Shown: positions 26,235 to 35,519, counted from the stretch's first letter. The stretch: 52,138 bases of DNA from Saprospiraceae bacterium (GCA_021739645.1 JAIPBL010000044.1:1-52138); one strand, 5' to 3'. A program made the numbers and translations. The notes: generated from the sequence alone by a model not told the origin.

Positions 26235-27323
26235 TCAGGAATTTTGTGAAACGACGGGTTCCATAAAACTATCTAAAAAGTCTTCTGTAATCCCTTTTAG
26301 CTTTCTTCTTTCACAAAGGCTATAAAGTTCTTCAACTGCAGAATATGGAAAGAAACGCGTGTCAAGGGACTTGAACTGTTCCTTATTGGCTTCTTGAACC
26401 ACCTTTTTGCGGTCATCGTCCGATGCCACAACCACGTATCGGGTCTTTGCAGAAGGGAATAGGTCTTGCAAGTTTTTCATTCTCGAAAGGCCACTTGTAA
26501 CACCCGTAGAGTGTTCAATTTCAAGGACAGCGGGCATTAGTTTGCCATTCTTGAACCAAATGCAGTCAATATAGAGTGCAGCTTTGATGACATCAGGGTG
26601 GGCCATTACCAACCTTTCATCATTTAAGGAAGCTATGATGCCTTCGGATTCACCAAGTTTTTTGTTTTCGTACTGTATAGCCTTATCGTTGAAGGCGACC
26701 CAAGTCCTGAAGCCTAATTGGCGGCCAATCTTGTAAAGCGCAATTTGTATCTGAGCGTGGCGCCTTTTTACTTCGATATCAAGCTCTTCCCGGCCTGATG
26801 TCACATTTGGTAAAGTTACCGCCTCATAAAGTACGTCAACAGAAGGTATTTCTGAAATGACCATTTCAGTGTCTATCTTGTGAATTTCACCAAGCGGGTG
26901 GGGTTTGTCAGGGCGCCAGACTAAGTGCTTGTGACCTTTCTGTATTTTCTCTCTACCGCCAATCCTTTCTATTCTACCGGGATAAGCATAATAGAATTGG
27001 GGTGCGTATGCCAGTAATGACTCTAATACTGACCGAGTATTGTAACTCGCTCCTAAAACCCTTTCAACATTGATAGGAAGTTTGGGTTGAAAAGCATTAG
27101 CATATCTCCACAACATTTGAGATGACATGGATTCTTCCTTTGCTGTTGACCTGCTTTCCCCTTTCGAAGGGTTGAACCTTTTTATCTTGATGGGACCCTG
27201 CGGCAGTTCCACATTCTCAATCGTTATCACTCCTTTGGTTGTTGGGTTAATATAGTGGTATTGTTGATTTTTAGGCAACTGGTTGATAAAGTTGGCGAGA
27301 TTGTTTGCTGTGAGATTTTCCAT
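26235..27323 (-). CDS. Type II restriction endonuclease (partner of the C5 methyltransferase)
   Basis: A 362-residue protein encoded right after, and overlapping by 53 bases, a cytosine-5 DNA methyltransferase gene. The C-terminal part contains AVLEIEHSTGVTSGLSRMKNL. Together with the preceding IDCIWF this fits a PD-(D/E)xK-type nuclease site (D...E-x-E) seen in several restriction enzymes. The N-terminal half (WRYANAFQPKLPINVERVLG) is probably a DNA recognition region. I cannot name a known enzyme or recognition site. The gene is visibly AT-richer than its neighbours, as is the methyltransferase, which fits horizontal acquisition. The assignment rests on the pairing plus the ExEH motif. Confidence 0.8.
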   Translation of the reverse strand: MENLTANNLANFINQLPKNQQYHYINPTTKGVITIENVELPQGPIKIKRFNPSKGESRSTAKEESMSSQMLWRYANAFQPKLPINVERVLGASYNTRSVLESLLAYAPQFYYAYPGRIERIGGREKIQKGHKHLVWRPDKPHPLGEIHKIDTEMVISEIPSVDVLYEAVTLPNVTSGREELDIEVKRRHAQIQIALYKIGRQLGFRTWVAFNDKAIQYENKKLGESEGIIASLNDERLVMAHPDVIKAALYIDCIWFKNGKLMPAVLEIEHSTGVTSGLSRMKNLQDLFPSAKTRYVVVASDDDRKKVVQEANKEQFKSLDTRFFPYSAVEELYSLCERRKLKGITEDFLDSFMEPVVSQNS

Positions 27324-28473
27324 GAGGTTCGTTTACATCTTTATTTGAATTATTGAATATATAGGCAAAAATGCTCTGGGCAAGGCCTTTTGCTGCCAAA
27401 TAAGGCACACCGTTACCGATGGTCTTGAACATATCGGTAAGCGTAACATTCTCAGGGATGACAAACCTATTCGGTAAAGACTGGATAGACAATGCCTCTG
27501 CCGCAGAAATCCTTCTCGCTTTGTAAGGGTGGAGGTGTACTTCGTTGTTACCATAAGCAGCTGTAGGAGAATATCTCCAGCGGTGAAGTCGCTTATAAGA
27601 CTTCCGGGAATCATCCCCTTCGGAAATTACCTGAAACTTTGCAAGTCCCGCCCTTGGCATGAAGTAATTATGGGCATTGGGGTGTTTTTCAACATCGTTC
27701 AGCTTAAACCAATGCTCAACTGTTAATTCTTTAATGATATTAGTTGGCTGGGGAATTATAGAGTCCTCTCCAAAAACATCCATTTTGGGCCACTGTGAGC
27801 TAAATACAGATTGGGGGGAATAAATTACATGGCTGTCCCAATCAAAATTTCTTAATAAAGGCGAGCCATTGAGTTTAAATCCAAAATCAGTCAGCATATT
27901 TCTATGAAACCCTATCAATATAATTCTTTCCCTATCTTGGGGTACTCCGTACTCAATGGCATTGATTAATTTCTCTGTGAGGTAATACCCAGCTTGAATC
28001 AGCTTAGCTTTGATTGACTCGAAAAAGGCACGATGTTTAGCTGTCCGATAAAGTCCCTTAACATTTTCAAACAGGAAGAAGTCAGGCTTTAGTCTATCAA
28101 TAAGTTCAATATAGGTGCCAGACAGTTTTCCATTTTCGCCATTTTCACCCCTGTTTTTCCCAGCAACCGAGAAGTCTGGGCATGGTGGGCCACCAATAAA
28201 TCCAACTAACTCAAACTTTTTTCTTGCATCAGCAAGGTTCTCTTTTATCCAAATCGAATTTAGATTGGTTAAATTCTCAACAATATCGGCCACCTGATAG
28301 CCATATATGGGTTCATTAATTCCAAGCCTTTCTCTCGCTCCCTTATAGATGTTTGCAAAGGCCTTGTGGTATTCGTTCACAAACAAAGTTTCAAAATGGC
28401 CGGTGTCCTCAAATCCGAGGTCGAGGAATCCTGCTCCTGCAAAAAAAGAAAACACGCCTATTTTATCCTTCAT
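27271..28473 (-). CDS. DNA cytosine-5 methyltransferase of a type II R-M system
   Basis: The ten-motif C5-methyltransferase layout is clear. Motif I is FSFFAGAGFLDLGFED (SAM binding). Motif IV is GGPPCPDFSVAGKNRG with the catalytic cysteine. Motif VI is FLFENVKGLY. Motif VIII is PQDRERIILIGFHRN. Motifs IX/X (RISAAEALSIQSLPNRFVIP, MFKTIGNGVPYLAAKGLA) close the protein. The target recognition domain between VIII and IX is about 110 residues. It methylates cytosine in an unknown site and protects against the adjacent nuclease. The 53-base overlap with the nuclease gene suggests translational coupling, with the methylase made first. A TATCTTTG element lies 41 bases before the start. Confidence 0.96.
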   Translation of the reverse strand: MKDKIGVFSFFAGAGFLDLGFEDTGHFETLFVNEYHKAFANIYKGARERLGINEPIYGYQVADIVENLTNLNSIWIKENLADARKKFELVGFIGGPPCPDFSVAGKNRGENGENGKLSGTYIELIDRLKPDFFLFENVKGLYRTAKHRAFFESIKAKLIQAGYYLTEKLINAIEYGVPQDRERIILIGFHRNMLTDFGFKLNGSPLLRNFDWDSHVIYSPQSVFSSQWPKMDVFGEDSIIPQPTNIIKELTVEHWFKLNDVEKHPNAHNYFMPRAGLAKFQVISEGDDSRKSYKRLHRWRYSPTAAYGNNEVHLHPYKARRISAAEALSIQSLPNRFVIPENVTLTDMFKTIGNGVPYLAAKGLAQSIFAYIFNNSNKDVNEPHGKSHSKQSRQLYQPVA

Positions 28474-28513
28474 AATGAACCGTTGAACTGAATGTTAAGA
28501 TTAAGTAACTGTG

Positions 28514-28521
28514 CAAAGATA
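28514..28521 (-). promoter_or_regulatory. TAnnTTTG -7 element upstream of the R-M operon
   Basis: On the minus strand TATCTTTG matches the Bacteroidota -7 consensus exactly and lies 41 bases before the methyltransferase ATG. No convincing -33 TTTG is found at the right distance, so it would be a weak promoter. It sits just outside the uvrC stop. Confidence 0.4.
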
Positions 28522-28535
28522 CACCACCATTAGAA

Positions 28536-30377
28536 CTACTCAGCTGTTATCAATTGCTCGTCTCCTCCTCCACTTTCTTCCGCCTTAAAATACTTCGCCA
28601 CCTTCGCCGCTGCGCCCTTCCCGATGGCTTTTTCTATTTCCTCCCCATTTGCTTCCCGCATCTTTTTCACCGAGCCAAAATGCTTGAGCAACCGCTCGGC
28701 GGTCTTTGTACCAATGCCGGGGATGTCCTCCAGCTCGGTTTTCGTGAAATCCTTCGAACGCTGGTTGCGGTGGAACGTGATGGCGAAGCGGTGCGCCTCG
28801 TTCCGTGCCTGCTGGATGAGCTTGAGGCTCTCCGATTTTTTGTTGACGTAAAGCGGCACCGAGTCACCGGGGAAGAAGATTTCTTCGAGGCGTTTTGCAA
28901 TACCCACCACCGTTACTTTGTCCAGGATGCCGAGGGCTTCGAGGCTCTTGACGGCGGCGCTGAGTTGGCCCTTTCCACCGTCGATGATGATGAGCTGCGG
29001 CAGCGTTTGGCCTTCGGCCAAGAGGCGTTTGTACCTGCGGTAAACGACCTCCTCCATCGTGGCAAAATCGTTGGGGCCGACGACGGTTTTCACGTTGTAA
29101 TGGCGGTAGTCCGACTTGCTCGGCTTGGCATTTCGGAACACCACGCAGGACGAAACGGGGTAGCTGCCCTGCATGTTCGAGTTGTCGAAACACTCGATGT
29201 GGAGCGGCACATCGGCCAGTTGGAGGTCGCTTTGGAGGGTCTTGAGGATGCGCTCGGCGCTGGTCTGCTTGCCCGTTTGCGAAGCTTCTTCCTTCTTTTT
29301 TTGGAGGAGGAAAAAATGCACGTTCTTCTCCGAAAGCTCCAGCAGCTTTTTCTTGTCGCCAATTTTCGGGACGGTCATGGTGATGGTGGGGTCAGCCAGT
29401 TCCACCTCGAACGGGACGATGACCTCTGGGGCGATGCTCTGGAACCGCTCCCGGATTTCGAGGATGGTGAAAGAGAGCAGGTCTGCCTCGTCGTCATCGA
29501 GATTTTTGACCATCTCCTGCGTCCAGGCATTGATGATGGCACCATTCACGACCTTGATGTAGTTGACGTAAGCGTTCTTTTCGTCGCTGGCGATGGAGAA
29601 CACGTCCACATCCCGGATGGTGGTGCTGACCACGGTGCTCTTGCCCTGATAATCCTCGAAGGCGGTCAGTTTTTCCTTGATTTGCTGGGCTTTTTCAAAC
29701 GCCATCTGCTCGGCGTGGCGGGCCATTTCCTGTTGAAAATGGCGTTTTACTGGCCCGAAATTGCCCCGCAGCATGTTCTTTATCTGCTCTATTTTTTCGT
29801 TGTAGGCCTCCTCCGTTTCAAATCCTTCGCAGGGGCCTTGGCAGTTTTTGATGTGGTACTCGAGGCAGACCTTGAATTTGCCTTTGGCAATGTTTTCCTC
29901 CGTCAAACTGAGGTTGCAGGTGCGCAGCGGGAAGAGCTGTTTTATCAAATCCAAAATCACCTCCACCCGGAACTTGGAGGTGTACGGCCCGAAGTACGTG
30001 CTGCCGTCCCGAATCACCCGTCGGGTGAGGAAGACTCGTGGGAAACGCTCGTTCTTGATGCAGAGATAAGTGTAGCTTTTGCCGTCCTTCAGCATGACGT
30101 TGTACGGTGGCTGGAACCGTTTGATGAGGGTGCTTTCGAGGAGGAGGGCGTCGGCCTCGGTGTCCACCAGCGTCATTTCGATGCGGTGGGCGTGCTTGAC
30201 CATGACCCGGGTTTTGTAGGCCATGTCCTTTTGGCTGGAAAAATAGGAGGACAGACGATTTTTGAGGTTTTTGGCTTTGCCGACATACAGCACCCTCTCC
30301 TCGGCGTCGAGGAAGCGATAGACCCCGGGGTCGTGGGGCCAGTTGGGCAGGAGCTTTTTGTAGTCGTCGGTGGTCAC
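28536..30377 (-). CDS. uvrC: UvrABC excinuclease subunit C
   Basis: UvrC makes both incisions in nucleotide excision repair. The GIY-YIG domain starts at GVYRFLDAEERVLYVGKAKN then LKNRLSSYF; a cysteine cluster and the UvrB-binding helix follow. The RNase H-like endonuclease is seen at ECFDNSNMQGSYPVSSCVVF and IIDGGKGQL, and the C-terminal helix-hairpin-helix pair is LEDIPGIGTKTAERLLKHFG and EKAIGKGAAAKVAKYF. I place the start at a GTG at 30377 (VTTDDYKKLLPNWP), giving 613 residues. The open frame upstream consists of repeats that do not belong to the family. The R-M cassette and the permease separate it from uvrA on the opposite strand. Confidence 0.95.
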   Translation of the reverse strand: MTTDDYKKLLPNWPHDPGVYRFLDAEERVLYVGKAKNLKNRLSSYFSSQKDMAYKTRVMVKHAHRIEMTLVDTEADALLLESTLIKRFQPPYNVMLKDGKSYTYLCIKNERFPRVFLTRRVIRDGSTYFGPYTSKFRVEVILDLIKQLFPLRTCNLSLTEENIAKGKFKVCLEYHIKNCQGPCEGFETEEAYNEKIEQIKNMLRGNFGPVKRHFQQEMARHAEQMAFEKAQQIKEKLTAFEDYQGKSTVVSTTIRDVDVFSIASDEKNAYVNYIKVVNGAIINAWTQEMVKNLDDDEADLLSFTILEIRERFQSIAPEVIVPFEVELADPTITMTVPKIGDKKKLLELSEKNVHFFLLQKKKEEASQTGKQTSAERILKTLQSDLQLADVPLHIECFDNSNMQGSYPVSSCVVFRNAKPSKSDYRHYNVKTVVGPNDFATMEEVVYRRYKRLLAEGQTLPQLIIIDGGKGQLSAAVKSLEALGILDKVTVVGIAKRLEEIFFPGDSVPLYVNKKSESLKLIQQARNEAHRFAITFHRNQRSKDFTKTELEDIPGIGTKTAERLLKHFGSVKKMREANGEEIEKAIGKGAAAKVAKYFKAEESGGGDEQLITAE

Positions 30378-30380
30378 GAA

Positions 30381-30420
30381 ATAGTTTGAATAGTTTGAAG
30401 GGTTTGAATTTGTTTGAAGA
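30381..30420. repeat. Iterated TAGTTTGAA-type repeat in the uvrC leader
   Basis: ATAGTTTGAATAGTTTGAA is followed by variant copies ending TTTGAA. It lies immediately upstream of the GTG start of uvrC (minus strand). It is of the same simple-repeat type as the hairpins elsewhere in the window, with a 9-base period here. Confidence 0.6.
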
Positions 30421-30631
30421 TGGCGAAGCAAAAGTAGTGGTTTGAAACTGGAAACCCATTTGCCGAAGGCGCAAAGTTTGACTTTAAAAATAGGGTCAAA
30501 AATCAGGTTTCTAAATTTTTGGCAAACTAGGTTTTTGCGGGGCAAAATTTATACTTTCGGGTTTTGAATGCCGGCAACATCCCTCATTCCTCATCCCTTC
30601 CCGAAAAAATCGGGACAGGCTATTCCTAAAA

Positions 30632-32188
30632 ATGAAAACGCCATCCAGCAGGTTATACGATTTGGTGAAGTCACTTTCGAGTGCCGAGCGGCGCTATTTC
30701 AAGCTATTCATCAACAGTAAAGACGCCGCCAGCAACAAGTACGTGCGGCTTTTCGATGCCATCTCGGCCAACGACCAATTTGACGATGAGGCGCTGATGC
30801 GGGCGGTGTACGGCAATGAAAAGGTGACTTCCCGCAAATATTCCGAACTAAAAGCCTACCTATACGAGCTGGTCATCAAGAGTTTGCAAGCCTACGACGA
30901 CACCTCCTCCGTGGACTATCGGCTGAAAAACCAACTGCTCGGCGTCCGTACCCTCTACAAGCGCTCGCATTTTGAGGACTGCAAATCCATCTTGGCGAAG
31001 GTCAAAAAAACGGCTACCGACTTTGAGGCATTCAACGTGTTGATTGAAATTTTGGATTGGGAAAAACGCATCGCCTACGCCCAAACGGACATCTCGTTCC
31101 TCGACCGAGAGATGAAGCGCATCACCAGAGAGGAACAGGAACACCTGCACAAGCTGACCAATATTTCGGCGTATCGGAACATCTTTTTCCAAATCCTCGT
31201 CGGCATCCGAAAGGATGTTTCGAGAAGCAAAACACAGCGGGAGGAGTTTGCGGCCATGATGGAAAATCCATTGATGAAAAATGAGGCGGAAGCACACTCA
31301 TTTACTTCCAAAGTATTGTTTTACCGAATTTTATCCATCTACTATTTTTCTACTTCCAATTTTGAAACCTTTTATTCTTCCAGTAAAAACTTGATAAAAT
31401 TGATGGAGCGCAACAAGCGCATGCTAAAGGAAGACGTGTCGGAGTACATCTCGGCGCTCAACAACCATATCATCAGTTGCGGCAGGTTGAGCAAGGTAGA
31501 TGAAGTGCGGGAAACGCTGGACAAACTGAACAAGGTGAAGCCCATCACTGCCGACGATGAGGTGAAAATCCATCGGCAGTATTTCATGAACAAGTTCCGG
31601 TTGTGCATCAGCACGGGCGAGTTCGAGGAGGGAGGAAGGGAGTTGAGAAGGCACTTGAAAGCCGCAGAAAAGTTTGACCAGCAGTTGTTTATTAAAAATA
31701 GTTTTTACCTACAATACTTCTGTATTTACTTTGGAAACGGAGATTTTCAAAATGCCCTTGACAGCTTGAATGAATGGATAAGCCTGATGTCCGGAAGTGT
31801 GGAACGCAAGGATTTACAGAGTCTCTCCAGAACCTTGAACCTGATTATCCATTACGAGTTGGGGAATAACATGCTGCTAGACAGCCTGTTGCGTTCCACT
31901 TATCGTTATTTGAACAAGGCCAACCGCCTTTCGGAGTTTGAGCGAAAAATGATGAACTTTATACGGGAGGCAGGCAAACCCCATTCGAGGAAGGAAATGC
32001 AACAAATCCTCGAAACCTTGAAGCAAGATTTCGAGGAACTGTCACGCCAGCCGTCTTACGGCGTTTTCGATTTATTCGATATCATCGCCTGGTTGGAAAG
32101 CAAAATAAACGGGAAGCCGTACGCTGAAGTGGTGAAGGAACGCTTTCAGCAGCAATCACTTCTGCTTGCTGACAGGACCAAAGTTTAA
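30632..32188 (+). CDS. Helical-repeat protein of unknown function (Bacteroidota)
   Basis: A 518-residue cytoplasmic-type protein with no signal peptide and no TM. The start MKTPSSRLYDLVKSLSSAERRYFKLFINS and the closing helix LFDIIAWLESKINGKPYAEVV are of a kind I have seen in uncharacterised Bacteroidota proteins. The middle is a series of antiparallel helices resembling degenerate TPR or SEL-type units (for example FEDCKSILAKVKKTATDFEA, FQNALDSLNEWISLMSG), suggesting a scaffold. Nothing shows an enzymatic site. The ATG at 30632 is preceded by an A-rich stretch. Its 3' end overlaps the antisense GG-leader peptide gene by 33 bases. Confidence 0.72.
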   Translation: MKTPSSRLYDLVKSLSSAERRYFKLFINSKDAASNKYVRLFDAISANDQFDDEALMRAVYGNEKVTSRKYSELKAYLYELVIKSLQAYDDTSSVDYRLKNQLLGVRTLYKRSHFEDCKSILAKVKKTATDFEAFNVLIEILDWEKRIAYAQTDISFLDREMKRITREEQEHLHKLTNISAYRNIFFQILVGIRKDVSRSKTQREEFAAMMENPLMKNEAEAHSFTSKVLFYRILSIYYFSTSNFETFYSSSKNLIKLMERNKRMLKEDVSEYISALNNHIISCGRLSKVDEVRETLDKLNKVKPITADDEVKIHRQYFMNKFRLCISTGEFEEGGRELRRHLKAAEKFDQQLFIKNSFYLQYFCIYFGNGDFQNALDSLNEWISLMSGSVERKDLQSLSRTLNLIIHYELGNNMLLDSLLRSTYRYLNKANRLSEFERKMMNFIREAGKPHSRKEMQQILETLKQDFEELSRQPSYGVFDLFDIIAWLESKINGKPYAEVVKERFQQQSLLLADRTKV

Positions 32189-32365
32189 TTTCTGGTATGG
32201 GCTGGTAGTCAGGCCTTCTTCCCGAATTTCCACATCATCCCAGTTGATATAACCTACCGAACCGGTATCCGTAGGCACGTAGCTTTTGCCGCCTTTCACG
32301 GCATTGCTCTCCTGCTGTGTGAGCGAATTTTTCAGGAAATCGAGTAATGTTTTTGTAGTAGCCAT
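32156..32365 (-). CDS. Small double-glycine leader peptide, putative RiPP or exported peptide precursor
   Basis: A 69-residue product whose first 26 residues look like a double-glycine leader: MATTKTLLDFLKNSLTQQES followed by NAVKGG. Such leaders are cut by C39-type peptidases of peptide exporters. The predicted core of 43 residues starts KSYVPTDTG, contains YINWDDVEIREEG, and has no cysteine, so it is not a lanthipeptide. Acidic and hydroxyl residues would allow ester or amide crosslinks (graspetide-like), but no ATP-grasp, radical SAM or exporter gene lies nearby. It overlaps the 3' end of the convergent helical-repeat gene by 33 bases. A weak promoter-like TTTG with TACTTTAC is seen upstream. 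Confidence 0.6.
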   Translation of the reverse strand: MATTKTLLDFLKNSLTQQESNAVKGGKSYVPTDTGSVGYINWDDVEIREEGLTTSPYQKLNFGPVSKQK

Positions 32366-32574
32366 ATTACGAGTTTTTAAGTAGTTGTAAAGATAGAATA
32401 TTACAAGGTGTAAAGTACGGCTTCAGCCTATCGGGACAAAACCAATATTTGCCAAAAGTCAGGATGCTGAAAGCGGTGATTTGGTTAATCTACCTTTTAT
32501 ACAAAGTTAAATTTGTTGGAGGAGGTTGTCAAACGATGTTATCGGTTGCGTCGGACAGGCTGCAAAAAATCAAT

Positions 32575-34392
32575 TCACTCATTTTCCAAGCCTAGGTCGA
32601 ACCGCTTGCGCATCTCGTCCACAAGAGGGTTCACGGCCCGCATGGCGTGGTACTTCTCGCTGTCGGTCAGCCTTTTGGGCTTGGCAGGGGCGGCATTGGA
32701 GCGGCTTGGGTCGAGTTTTATGGACAAAGCCAATAGTGGCGCATGCAGTTTTTTCCGAAGGAACTCCATTAGTTCCATCTCCTGCCGCACCGTGCTTTCT
32801 GCCAGCGCCGAGCCTACCGTCACTGTAATTTGCTCCGGGTTGATGTCAATATCAGCGCCCCGGAGGATGGTTTTCACAGAGTCCTTGTCAATGGAATCGA
32901 TGTAGGCTGCCCATGCTTCCTTTAAGTCTTCATGGGTGAGTTTTGCATCAGGAACAGGGCCTCCATTGGTCTCTGCCTCTTCTATTTCAGCGTGGATTTC
33001 CTTCAAGGACATCGAGGTCAGGCCGCCAATGCCCGTTTTGCGAAGCGAAGAAACTGGCGCTGCCACCGGTTCTTTTACCAAGATGGCATCCTGTTTTGGC
33101 GGCAAAACTTCAGCGTAGCCGGGGGAAGGTATTTCGGTGTTTTGCGGAGCTTCTTTTTCCTCAATTTTTGTTGGTGGAAATACAGGCTGCGGCGTTTTGG
33201 GTGGAGCCGGCGCTGGTACGACAGCCGCTGCCTGCTTGTTGGCAACTTCCTTTAGGTCAAAAGTTTTTTTTTCAGCCCCAGTCTCAGTTGCCATTTTCAC
33301 CGCTTGCCCTGCGTAGCACATTTTTATGAGATAAAGCTCGACGTGCAGCGGCTTTTGCCGAGCCATCTTGAAGTTGATGTCGCAGTCGTTGCAGAGGTTA
33401 AGGGCAGTGAGCAGGAACGAAGCGGGGGCAATGGCGGCTTGTTGGCGATAGCGCTCCCGCAGCGAGTCGCCGACTTCAAGCAAACGGAGGGTCTCAACGT
33501 CCTTGCACACGAGCAGATTGCGGAGGTGCTCGGCCAAACCGTTGATAAAATGGTCGCCCTCGAACCCATTGCGTAGCACTGAATCAAAAATGAGCAATAC
33601 TTGCCGCAAGTCCTCCGTGAGCAGGGCGTCGGTGATGCGGAAAAAATAGTCGTAGTCAAGGACGTTCAGGTTGGTGATGACGTCGTCGTAGGTTATTTTT
33701 TTGCCGGAGGCGCTGGTGATGCGGTCAAAAATCGAAAGTGCGTCCCGCAATGCACCGTCCGCTTTTTGGGCGATGATGTGCAGGGCATCTCCCTCTGCCT
33801 CGATGCCCTCGGCGTCGCAGATTTTTTGCAAATGGGCCACCGTATCTTTCACCTGAATCCGCTTGAAGTCGAAAATCTGGCAGCGGCTGAGGATGGTCGG
33901 GATGATTTTGTGCTTCTCCGTGGTGGCGAGGATGAAGATGGCGTAGCTCGGTGGCTCTTCCAGCGTTTTCAGGAAGGCGTTGAAGGCGCTCGCCGATAGC
34001 ATGTGAACCTCGTCAATGATGAACACTTTGTACTTGCCTTGCTGCGGCTGGAAGCGCACTTGCTCCACGAGGGAGCGGATGTGCTCGACGCTGTTGTTGC
34101 TGGCGGCGTCGAGTTCCATGATGTTGAAAGAGGCATTTTCGTTGAAGGCCCGGCAGCTCTCGCACTCGCCGCACGGCTCGAAATTGGCGGTCACGTTCTG
34201 GCAGTTGATGACCTTGGCGAGGATGCGGGCACAGGTGGTTTTGCCCACGCCACGGGGGCCGCAAAACAAGAAGGCATGCGCCAAATGGTCGGTTTGCAGC
34301 GCTTTTTTTAGCGTTTGCGATACGTGCGCTTGCCCAACGACATCCTCGAAGTGGACAGGACGGTATTTTCTGGCGGAGACAACGAAGGCCAT
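32575..34392 (-). CDS. dnaX: DNA polymerase III subunits gamma and tau
   Basis: This is the AAA+ motor subunit of the clamp loader. The start MAFVVSARKYRPVHFEDVVG is typical. Walker A is FCGPRGVGKTTCARILAKVI, the zinc module is CQNVTANFEPCGECESC, Walker B is YKVFIIDEVHML, and the SRC arginine-finger motif is in LSRCQIFDFKRI. The C-terminal 240 residues are a proline/alanine linker and a tau-like domain. At 605 residues it is full length. A TAACTTTG -7 element (34485-34478, minus strand) lies about 90 bases upstream. I saw no clear slippery sequence for gamma production. Confidence 0.96.
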   Translation of the reverse strand: MAFVVSARKYRPVHFEDVVGQAHVSQTLKKALQTDHLAHAFLFCGPRGVGKTTCARILAKVINCQNVTANFEPCGECESCRAFNENASFNIMELDAASNNSVEHIRSLVEQVRFQPQQGKYKVFIIDEVHMLSASAFNAFLKTLEEPPSYAIFILATTEKHKIIPTILSRCQIFDFKRIQVKDTVAHLQKICDAEGIEAEGDALHIIAQKADGALRDALSIFDRITSASGKKITYDDVITNLNVLDYDYFFRITDALLTEDLRQVLLIFDSVLRNGFEGDHFINGLAEHLRNLLVCKDVETLRLLEVGDSLRERYRQQAAIAPASFLLTALNLCNDCDINFKMARQKPLHVELYLIKMCYAGQAVKMATETGAEKKTFDLKEVANKQAAAVVPAPAPPKTPQPVFPPTKIEEKEAPQNTEIPSPGYAEVLPPKQDAILVKEPVAAPVSSLRKTGIGGLTSMSLKEIHAEIEEAETNGGPVPDAKLTHEDLKEAWAAYIDSIDKDSVKTILRGADIDINPEQITVTVGSALAESTVRQEMELMEFLRKKLHAPLLALSIKLDPSRSNAAPAKPKRLTDSEKYHAMRAVNPLVDEMRKRFDLGLENE

Positions 34393-34477
34393 TTTTTTGA
34401 AGTTCGGCAGTTAGACAGTTGGCAGTGTGCAGTCAGGGCATAGGTAATTGTCCTTGACTGCGATTATGCGAGCGGTG

Positions 34478-34485
34478 CAAAGTTA
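34478..34485 (-). promoter_or_regulatory. TAnnTTTG -7 element upstream of dnaX
   Basis: TAACTTTG on the minus strand fits the -7 consensus. No clear -33 TTTG is present 19-21 bases upstream. The leader of about 85 bases contains a CAGTTGGCAGT repeat word (34416-34426). Confidence 0.4.
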
Positions 34486-34616
34486 GAAAAAATACAGTGG
34501 TGGCAGGGAGGTTGGAACGGCTGGTTTGAGATTCTTTTTTTGCAAAAATGAAAACCCAAGTTTTACTAAACTGTTAAGGTTGCGCCGCAAAAAACATGTA
34601 TTGACACCTAAAGTGG

Positions 34617-34624
34617 TAACTTTG
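34617..34624 (+). promoter_or_regulatory. TAnnTTTG -7 element upstream of the DUF2911 gene
   Basis: TAACTTTG lies 38 bases before the ATG at 34663, which is an ordinary leader length in Bacteroidota. The only TTG upstream (TTGACA) is 13 bases away, closer than the usual 19-21, so the -33 element is uncertain. Confidence 0.5.
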
Positions 34625-34662
34625 CCGCTGTATTTCTACATTTTTTAAATAAATAAATCAAC

Positions 34663-35514
34663 ATGAAAAAAGTATTCCTGACACTCGCAACTTTTATGGC
34701 AGTTGGCTGCCTGACTTTGGCCACTGCTCAAATCAAGACGCCAGCTCCCAGCCCTGGCGCTAAAATCATTCAGACCGTTGGCCTGACCGACATTACTGTG
34801 GAGTATAGCCGCCCCAGCATGAAGGGCCGTACCATCTTTGGTGGCCTCGTACCCTACGGTGAAATGTGGCGTACTGGCGCCAACAAGAACACCATGGTGA
34901 CTTTCAGCGCTCCAGTGAATATCGCAGGGAAAGACCTTAAGGCCGGTACTTATGCCCTTTTCACCGTGCCTGGCCAAACTGAGTGGGAAATCATTTTCTA
35001 CACAGACACTGAGAACTGGGGAACACCGGAAAAATGGGACGCAGCCAAGGAAGCTGTCCGCTTTAAAGCCAAAGCTGAAAAGATTGATTTTGGCATTGAG
35101 TCGTTCATGATTGACCTCGGCGACTTGACCAATGATGGCTGCGTCGTGGGCATTGGCTGGGAAAAAACTTGGGTTTCTTTCCCCATCAAGCTAACGACGG
35201 ACGAAGTGGTTGCTGCTTCCATCAAGAAAACAATGGCTGGGCCATCTGCCGATGACTACTACTCTGCAGGCCGCTACTATTTTGAGTCCGGCAAAGACCT
35301 GAAGCAAGCCTACGAGTGGCTGCACAAGTCCAACGAAATGGACACCAAGTTCTGGAAACTCCGCCAAGAGTCGCTAGTGTTGGCTGCCATGGGCAAGCAC
35401 AAAGAGGCCATTGCGACAGCAGAAAAATCAAAGGCTATGGCCGTAGAAGCTGGCAACAAGGACTACGAGCGCATGAACACGGAGTCCATTTCCGAGTGGA
35501 CGAAGAAAATGTAA
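34663..35514 (+). CDS. Exported DUF2911 family protein
   Basis: A signal peptide (MKKVFLTLATFMAVGCLTLATAQ) is followed by the DUF2911 domain, recognised from SPGAKIIQTVGLTDITVEYS, RPSMKGRTIFGGLVPYGEMW then RTGANKNTMVTFS, and AGTYALFTVPG. From about residue 190 a short helical repeat part follows (DDYYSAGRYYFESGKDLKQA, KHKEAIATAEKSKAMA), probably one or two TPR units. The family is common in Bacteroidota and has no established function. The monocistronic setting, a likely promoter 38 bases before the start, and a hairpin-like repeat after the stop support a complete gene. Confidence 0.9.
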   Translation: MKKVFLTLATFMAVGCLTLATAQIKTPAPSPGAKIIQTVGLTDITVEYSRPSMKGRTIFGGLVPYGEMWRTGANKNTMVTFSAPVNIAGKDLKAGTYALFTVPGQTEWEIIFYTDTENWGTPEKWDAAKEAVRFKAKAEKIDFGIESFMIDLGDLTNDGCVVGIGWEKTWVSFPIKLTTDEVVAASIKKTMAGPSADDYYSAGRYYFESGKDLKQAYEWLHKSNEMDTKFWKLRQESLVLAAMGKHKEAIATAEKSKAMAVEAGNKDYERMNTESISEWTKKM

Positions 35515-35519
35515 AACAG

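Noticed and set aside
28554-30389. Open frame of 611 codons opposite uvrC
   Set aside because: It mirrors uvrC over its whole length. UvrC motifs are intact on the other strand and this frame has no recognisable domain.
30378-30545. Longer N-terminus for UvrC
   Set aside because: These 56 codons are made from simple repeats and unrelated sequence. UvrC proteins begin at TTDDYKKLLPNWP-like sequence, here with a GTG.
32366-32574. Possible extra peptide or regulator gene upstream of the GG-leader peptide
   Set aside because: No open frame with a sensible start was seen; only a weak promoter-like TTTG and TACTTTAC pair.
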